Shown here piece by piece: positions 18,583-19,176 of a stretch of 19,176 nucleotides of DNA. The notes under the pieces were generated by a model. The model searched no databases and had not been told where the DNA came from. It saw only the letters and a program-made list of their open reading frames with translations. The DNA is taken from positions 1 to 19,176 of the forward strand of contig CAKTFD010000036.1 of the NCBI GenBank assembly GCA_934553285.1, read 5' to 3'. The DNA comes from an uncultured Faecalibacterium sp. (lineage in GTDB: Bacteria > Bacillota > Clostridia > Oscillospirales > Ruminococcaceae). Every line of letters begins with the position of its first letter. The stretch's first letter is position 1. Made by a program: the position numbers and the translations under genes.

Positions 18583-19176
18583 GTGGCGTTGCGGCTGTTT
18601 GCGCATAACGAAAAAGCATATCGTGCGGCAGTCCGGATGATGGATCAGTACGGCAAGGCAGCAATTGTCCACCCGACTGGCACCGGAAAAAGTTATATCG
18701 CTTTCAAGCTGATCGAGGACAACCCGGAGAAGGTCGTGATCTGGCTTTCTCCCAGTGAATATATCTTTAAAACCCAGCTGGAGAGCCTGCAAAAGAACGA
18801 TCCGGATTTCCCGTTGGAAGATGTTTACTTTTATACCTACGCTAAGCTGATGTGCTGTACGCAGGCACAGCTGGAGAAAATTGCGGCGCAGAAGCCCGCT
18901 TATATCATACTCGATGAATTTCACCGCGCCGGTGCCGAATGCTGGGGCGAGAGTGCGGTGGCTTTATTAAAGTTATGCCCGGATGCAAAGCTGCTGGGGC
19001 TGACGGCGACAAATATCCGCTATCTGGATAATAACCGCGATATGGCCGAAGAGCTTTTTGATGGACACATTGCAAGTGAAATGACCCTTGGCGAAGCAAT
19101 CGTCAGGGGTATTTTGCCTGCCCCGAAATATGTGACCACTGTGTATCAGTACCAGAAAATGCTTGCAAAGTATCAG
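18583..19176 (+). CDS. Superfamily II (DEAD/DEAH-type) helicase, N-terminal part
   Basis: An open frame of 198 codons running off the window end, without any stop. It begins ALRLFAHNEKAYRAAVRMM, then motif I HPTGTGKS (30-37), motif II Asp111-Glu112-Phe-His114 (LDEFHRAGAE) and motif III LTAT (140-143), in the order of ResIII-type SF2 helicases. The N-terminus resembles large Firmicutes helicases that carry repeated helicase-associated domains further on; those would lie outside this window. I chose GTG 18583 because AGGGGGG lies about 9 bases ahead and the Phe-x-His-Asn segment sits near the start in relatives; GTG 18574 is in frame but too close to the ribosome site. Its only visible promoter lies within the invertible cassette. 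A defence or DNA-processing role is plausible but unproven. Confidence 0.85.
   Translation, partial: MALRLFAHNEKAYRAAVRMMDQYGKAAIVHPTGTGKSYIAFKLIEDNPEKVVIWLSPSEYIFKTQLESLQKNDPDFPLEDVYFYTYAKLMCCTQAQLEKIAAQKPAYIILDEFHRAGAECWGESAVALLKLCPDAKLLGLTATNIRYLDNNRDMAEELFDGHIASEMTLGEAIVRGILPAPKYVTTVYQYQKMLAKYQ

Larger units (their letters stand above)
16240..19176. other. AT-richer accessory region downstream of tRNA-Lys
   Basis: Base composition and gene type change right after the tRNA: integrase stub, ATPase stub, intact recombinase and helicase replace the dense high-GC genes before 15900. This looks like a site of repeated insertion and decay. No direct repeat of the tRNA 3' end is present in the window, so the far boundary is outside it. 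Confidence 0.6.

Noticed and set aside
1..19176. CRISPR array or insertion sequence with transposase
   Set aside because: No regularly spaced direct repeats and no transposase-like protein were seen on either strand; the only mobile genes are the tyrosine recombinase and its truncated relative.

Overview
The window looks like chromosomal DNA of a high-GC gut Clostridia/Oscillospiraceae bacterium, most likely Faecalibacterium or a close relative. This is inferred from gene content, codon use, terminators built on GGGGCTGC stems, and an intergenic repeat (about 50-222) of a kind I associate with such genomes; no database was searched.

Layout. (1) 343-3256: a zinc/cadmium homeostasis locus with a SmtB/CzrA-type ArsR sensor, a 73-aa HMA metal-binding protein and a P1B-2 efflux ATPase. 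The ATPase is preceded by a 200-nt leader full of GTGGAAAA-like motifs and alternative hairpins. (2) 3297-4490: azlCD branched-chain amino-acid exporter, converging on a type I asparaginase (4501-5508, minus). (3) 5606-7234: a thioredoxin-reductase-like flavoprotein overlapping or abutting a Crp/Fnr-family regulator; the promoter has a palindrome centred near -41, as expected for autoactivation. (4) 7305-7940 (minus): an orotate-phosphoribosyltransferase-like protein whose PRPP-loop acidic pair is replaced by Ala-Ala. (5) 8232-10969 (minus): three small twin-arginine lipoproteins and an XRE regulator. (6) 11410-13479 (plus): an LRR (BspA-type) lipoprotein, a histidine phosphatase and a fourth twin-arginine protein that has lost the lipobox cysteine. 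(7) 13556-15866 (minus): two tandem DUF3048 (YerB-like) lipoproteins behind a promoter carrying three copies of CTTGCGGC. (8) 16163-16238: tRNA-Lys(TTT).

From the tRNA onward the DNA becomes AT-richer and accessory. There are remnants of an integrase and of an AAA ATPase. These are followed by an intact tyrosine recombinase gene flanked by two 29-bp recombination-like sites in inverted orientation (17112-17140 and 18525-18553), which share an identical 7-bp spacer. Just inside the right site sit two overlapping divergent promoters: one reads the recombinase, the other reads out through the site into a superfamily II helicase gene that runs off the window. The most economical reading is a self-inverting promoter cassette that phase-varies the helicase; it is drawn here in the ON orientation. 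This is the most interesting system in the window.

Most of the rest is a surface/envelope neighbourhood (lipoproteins exported by Tat and Sec, LRR protein, DUF3048 proteins) mixed with ordinary metabolism.
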